The notes under the pieces: model-generated
Seen by the model: only the letters and a program-made list of their open reading frames with translations
Told to the model about the DNA's origin: nothing
Database searches by the model: none
Translations under genes and position numbers: made by a program
Shown here: positions 6,629-9,016 of the stretch, one piece after another
How the letters are laid out: every line of letters starts with the position of its first letter
Numbering within the stretch: the stretch's first letter is position 1
From: Alphaproteobacteria bacterium
GTDB lineage: Bacteria > Pseudomonadota > Alphaproteobacteria > GCA-2731375
Direction: 5' to 3'
NCBI GenBank assembly: GCA_030746295.1
Contig: JASLMY010000207.1
Coordinates: forward strand, 1 to 9,016
Length of the DNA: 9,016 bases

Positions 6629-7414
6629 TCAACGACCCTTGAAGTCCGCCGCCCGCTTCTCCAGGAACGCGGTGCAGCCTTCGTGCGCGTCCTCGGAATC
6701 CAGCACCAGGCCAATCATCGCCTGCTCGTGCTGGATCGCCGACGAGAGCGGCATGTCACCACCGGCGCTGAGCGTCCGCTTCAGGAGCTTCAGGATCAGC
6801 GGCGACTTGGTCGCCACCTTCTCGGCCATGGCGCGGGCCTCGGCCATCAGCTCGGCCTTCGGCACGACCTTGTTGGCAAGGCCGATGGCGACCGCTTCCT
6901 CGGCGCTGATGTGGTCGCCGGTGAACATGATCTCCTTGGCACGGCAGAGCGGCACCTGGCGGATCAAGCGCTGGGTGCCGCCGGCGCCCGGAAAGAGGCC
7001 AAGCGTGATCTCCGGCAGGCCGAGGCGGGCCGTGTCGGCCAAGATGCGGATGTCGAGCGAGAGCACCAGCTCGGTGCCGCCGCCGAGCGCGAAGCCGTTG
7101 ACCGCCGCGATGGTCGGCGTGTCCGAGACCTCGATTCCGCGGAAGACACGGTGCACGACCTCGCCGAACTCGTTGTAGTGAGGCAGACCCTGGCGCGAGT
7201 TCAAGTCGGCGATATCGCCGCCGGCGACGAAGGCGCGGTCGCCGGCGCCGGTGATGATGATGGCGTGCACGTCCTCGCGCGCCTCGACCTCGGCGAATGC
7301 GCTTTCCAGTTCCAGGATCGTCGGCACGTCGAGGGCATTCAAGGTCTCGGGCCGGTTGATGGTCAGCGTGGCGATGTTGCCATCGACCTCGCTCAGAATG
7401 ACACCGTCTGTCAT
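6629..7414 (-). CDS. Enoyl-CoA hydratase/isomerase (crotonase family)
   Basis: A 261-residue crotonase-fold enzyme of standard length. The oxyanion-hole region is AFVAGGDIADL (61-71), where GG fits the first loop. The signature follows as AAVNGFALGGGTELVLSLDI (103-122) and LPEITLGLFPGAGGTQRL (133-150). Both Glu residues used by true hydratases are present (E115 in GGGTEL and E135 in LPEI), so hydration of a 2-enoyl-CoA to a 3-hydroxyacyl-CoA is more likely than isomerase-only or hydrolase activity. The start ATG 7414 has GGAGGAG 8 bases upstream. It sits 27 bases after E1 beta and next to E2. Its position between E1 and E2 genes is unusual and suggests it acts on a product of the same complex, or on the product of the acyl-CoA dehydrogenase encoded downstream. 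Confidence 0.94.
   Translation of the reverse strand: MTDGVILSEVDGNIATLTINRPETLNALDVPTILELESAFAEVEAREDVHAIIITGAGDRAFVAGGDIADLNSRQGLPHYNEFGEVVHRVFRGIEVSDTPTIAAVNGFALGGGTELVLSLDIRILADTARLGLPEITLGLFPGAGGTQRLIRQVPLCRAKEIMFTGDHISAEEAVAIGLANKVVPKAELMAEARAMAEKVATKSPLILKLLKRTLSAGGDMPLSSAIQHEQAMIGLVLDSEDAHEGCTAFLEKRAADFKGR
6636..6640 (-). promoter_or_regulatory. Shine-Dalgarno (AAGGG) inside the hydratase 3' end, deciding the E2 start
   Basis: AAGGG lies within the last codons of the hydratase gene. It is 9 bases from GTG 6626 but only 3 bases from TTG 6632, so it favours the GTG. The placement implies that ribosomes ending on the hydratase could reinitiate on E2. Confidence 0.5.
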
Positions 7415-7441
7415 CTCATCGTCTCCTCCGTCGCGTTCATT

Positions 7442-8416
7442 TCATTCCATGACCCGCCTGACCGCGCCGGCAACGTCCTCAGGCTTTGGCAGATAGGCCT
7501 TCTCGAGGCTCTTGGCGAAGGGCACCGGCATGAAGGGGGCACCGACTCGGGCGATCGGGCCATCCAGTTCCTCGAAGCCGACGTCGGCCATCCGGGCCGC
7601 GACCTCGGCGCCAACGCCGAAGGCCTCGACCGCCTCGTGCGCCACCACCAGGCGATGGGTGCGGGCGAGCGAGGCCAGCACCGCCGCCTCGTCCCAGGGC
7701 TGCAACGTACAGAGGTCGATGACCTCGACCTCGATGCCTTCGCCGGCCAGGGTCTCGGCGGCGGCGAGGCTGGTATGCGCCGCAGCGCCGTAGGTGACGA
7801 TGGTCGCATCGCCGCCGGAGCGCAGCGTCTGGGCAACGCCGAGCCGACCCGGGCCAGGGTCGTCCGGCACTTCGCCCTTCATGGCATAAAGGGTCTTGTT
7901 CTCGACGAAGACCACCGGGTTCGGGTCCAGGATCGCGGCCCTCAGCAAGGCATAGGCATCGGCGGGGTTGTGCGGGCAGACCACCTTCAAGCCGGGGATG
8001 TGGGCGAACCAGGCCTCGAGGCACTGCGAGTGCTGTGGCCCGGCGTTGAGGCCGCCGCCATGCTGGGTGCGCAGCACCATCGGCACCGGCGCCTGGCCAC
8101 CGAACATGAAGTGTGCCTTTGCCGCTTGGTTGACGAGGGCGTCCATGGCCAGCGTCGTGAAGTCCATGAACATGATCTCGACGATGGGCTTGAGGCCCGA
8201 CAGCGCCGCGCCGACCGCAGCACCTCCGATCACGTTCTCCGAAATCGGGGTATCGCGCACCCTGACCTCGCCGAACTGGTCCTTGAGGCCGCGGGTGACG
8301 CCGAAGGGCCCGCCGGGTGCGGCGATGTCCTCGCCGAAGAGCACCACCGTCTCGTCCGCCGCCATGGCATCGCGAATGGCAGCACCGATGGCCTGCCCGA
8401 AGCGCATCTCAGCCAT
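7442..8416 (-). CDS. E1 beta subunit of a TPP-dependent 2-oxoacid/acetoin dehydrogenase (AcoB/PdhB-like)
   Basis: A 324-residue E1 beta subunit, normal length. It forms the alpha2beta2 E1 heterotetramer with the upstream gene product and helps to bind and activate TPP. Key segments are GEDIAAPGGPFGVTRGL (28-44), RVRDTPISENVIGGAAVGAA (52-71) with the TPP-activating Glu E60, IVEIMFMDF (78-86), and GGGLNAGPQHSQ (120-131) with the active-site His129. The C-terminal transketolase domain includes VIDLCTLQPWD. The GGPFGVT...RVRDTPISE wording looks closer to acetoin dehydrogenase AcoB than to pyruvate E1 beta, by memory of the family. The start ATG 8416 has GAGGGG 8 bases upstream and lies 12 bases after the E1 alpha stop. 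The substrate remains uncertain because E1 subfamilies are hard to separate by eye. Confidence 0.93.
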   Translation of the reverse strand: MAEMRFGQAIGAAIRDAMAADETVVLFGEDIAAPGGPFGVTRGLKDQFGEVRVRDTPISENVIGGAAVGAALSGLKPIVEIMFMDFTTLAMDALVNQAAKAHFMFGGQAPVPMVLRTQHGGGLNAGPQHSQCLEAWFAHIPGLKVVCPHNPADAYALLRAAILDPNPVVFVENKTLYAMKGEVPDDPGPGRLGVAQTLRSGGDATIVTYGAAAHTSLAAAETLAGEGIEVEVIDLCTLQPWDEAAVLASLARTHRLVVAHEAVEAFGVGAEVAARMADVGFEELDGPIARVGAPFMPVPFAKSLEKAYLPKPEDVAGAVRRVME

Positions 8417-8428
8417 GTCGCCGGCCCC

Positions 8429-9016
8429 TCACGTCGCCTGCCTATAGACCAGGTCGCGCATGCCGTCGGGCCCCGGGGCGCGACCCTGCCGGGCACTGGT
8501 GACGGCGGCCTCGATCCGGTCCGCGACGTCGGCCTCGACGCCTTCGCCCTCGGCCTCGTCGAGACCGAGGGCGGCCAGCCGTTCGAGGCAGCGGCGGATC
8601 GGGTCGTGACGGTCGAGGTCGGCGAGCTCGGCTTCGTCGCGGTATTTCTGCGGGTCGCCCTCGAAATGGCCGCCGAAGCGTTGCACCACACATTCCAGAA
8701 CCCGTGGGCCACCGTGCTTCAACATGTCTTTTCGGATCTTGGCCGCGGTCTTGGCGACGAGCTCGACATCGCCGCCGTCAATCCGCTCCGCCGCGATGCC
8801 GAAGGCGGCGGCGAGGTTCTGAAGATTGGCGGCGACGGTTTCCGAGGTCGGTGAGAACTCGCCCCAGCCGTTGTTCTCGCAGACGAACAAGAGCGGCAGG
8901 CGCCAGATCGCGGCCAGGTTCAAGCTCTCGTGCAGCGCCCCTTCCGCCATCGCGCCGTCGCCGAAGAAGGCCACGGCCACGGCATCGCGCCCGCGCACCT
9001 GGTGGGCGAGCGCGCT
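8429..9016 (-). CDS. E1 alpha subunit of a TPP-dependent 2-oxoacid/acetoin dehydrogenase, C-terminal part (AcoA/PdhA-like)
   Basis: The open frame runs off the right edge of the window, leaving 195 residues of the C-terminal part; the N-terminal part lies beyond 9016. The TPP/Mg motif is complete: GDG (residues 19-21 of the fragment, in FFGDGAMAEG) through NN (48-49, in VCENNGWGEFSP). HESLNLAAIWRLP sits between them. Later, RFGGHFEGDPQKYRD is the equivalent of the usual E1 alpha RxxGHxxxDxxxYR segment. The GDG-to-NN segment looks like acetoin dehydrogenase AcoA and pyruvate E1 alpha. The stop TGA 8429-8431 lies 12 bases before E1 beta, and the two must be co-expressed to build E1. The downstream GTG at 8998 is internal, not a start. 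Confidence 0.92.
   Translation of the reverse strand, partial: SALAHQVRGRDAVAVAFFGDGAMAEGALHESLNLAAIWRLPLLFVCENNGWGEFSPTSETVAANLQNLAAAFGIAAERIDGGDVELVAKTAAKIRKDMLKHGGPRVLECVVQRFGGHFEGDPQKYRDEAELADLDRHDPIRRCLERLAALGLDEAEGEGVEADVADRIEAAVTSARQGRAPGPDGMRDLVYRQAT

Noticed and set aside
6683..8854. A 723-codon open frame on the plus strand
   Set aside because: It lies antisense to the hydratase, E1 beta and E1 alpha genes, which have full family motifs. Its translation is rich in His, Arg, Asp and Gly with no domain pattern, which is typical of the antisense frame in GC-rich coding DNA.
1..9016. CRISPR array, tRNA, rRNA, insertion sequence or phage genes
   Set aside because: I saw no regularly spaced direct repeats, no cloverleaf-like sequence, no transposase motifs and no terminal inverted repeats other than the intergenic palindrome.

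Overview
This is a GC-rich window with dense, tightly packed genes and frequent GTG/TTG start candidates. Together with an imperfect palindrome (CGTCATCGCGAG...GCGATCCAG) of a type I associate with alphaproteobacterial genomes, this suggests a free-living alphaproteobacterium, perhaps Rhodospirillales-like. The taxonomic call is inference; no rRNA or marker gene is present.

Layout. Bases 1-318 hold the 3' end of an unrecognised plus-strand gene. It converges on a minus-strand amidohydrolase-2 family gene (517-1659), and a palindromic repeat (403-486) lies between the two stops. A 263-base divergent intergenic region (1660-1922) with a 7-5-7 inverted repeat separates the amidohydrolase from a plus-strand AMP-forming acyl-CoA ligase-like gene (1923-3449). 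The ligase converges, with only 27 bases between stops, on a long minus-strand cluster that fills the rest of the window.

The minus-strand cluster, in transcription order, is: E1 alpha (8429 to beyond 9016, cut by the window edge), E1 beta (7442-8416), enoyl-CoA hydratase (6629-7414), lipoyl E2 acyltransferase (5454-6626), acyl-CoA dehydrogenase (4259-5431) and a Cys-rich protein of unknown function (3477-4235). Gaps are 2 to 27 bases and nearly every gene has its own Shine-Dalgarno sequence, so a single operon is likely. The E1 subunits resemble the acetoin dehydrogenase (AcoA/AcoB) type of the 2-oxoacid dehydrogenase family. No E3 (dihydrolipoamide dehydrogenase) is visible.

How they may work together. 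The E1-E2 complex would cleave a 2-oxoacid or acyloin/diketone-type substrate and pass the acyl group to CoA. The acyl-CoA dehydrogenase and hydratase could then desaturate and hydrate that acyl-CoA (or prepare the precursor). The CoA ligase, and perhaps the amidohydrolase, could feed the same catabolic route. The substrate is not evident from sequence. The points most worth a second look are the insertion of the hydratase gene inside the E1-E2 gene set, an acyl-CoA dehydrogenase that lacks the usual YEGT glutamate but has Glu at the isovaleryl-CoA-dehydrogenase position, and the terminal Cys-rich orphan gene.
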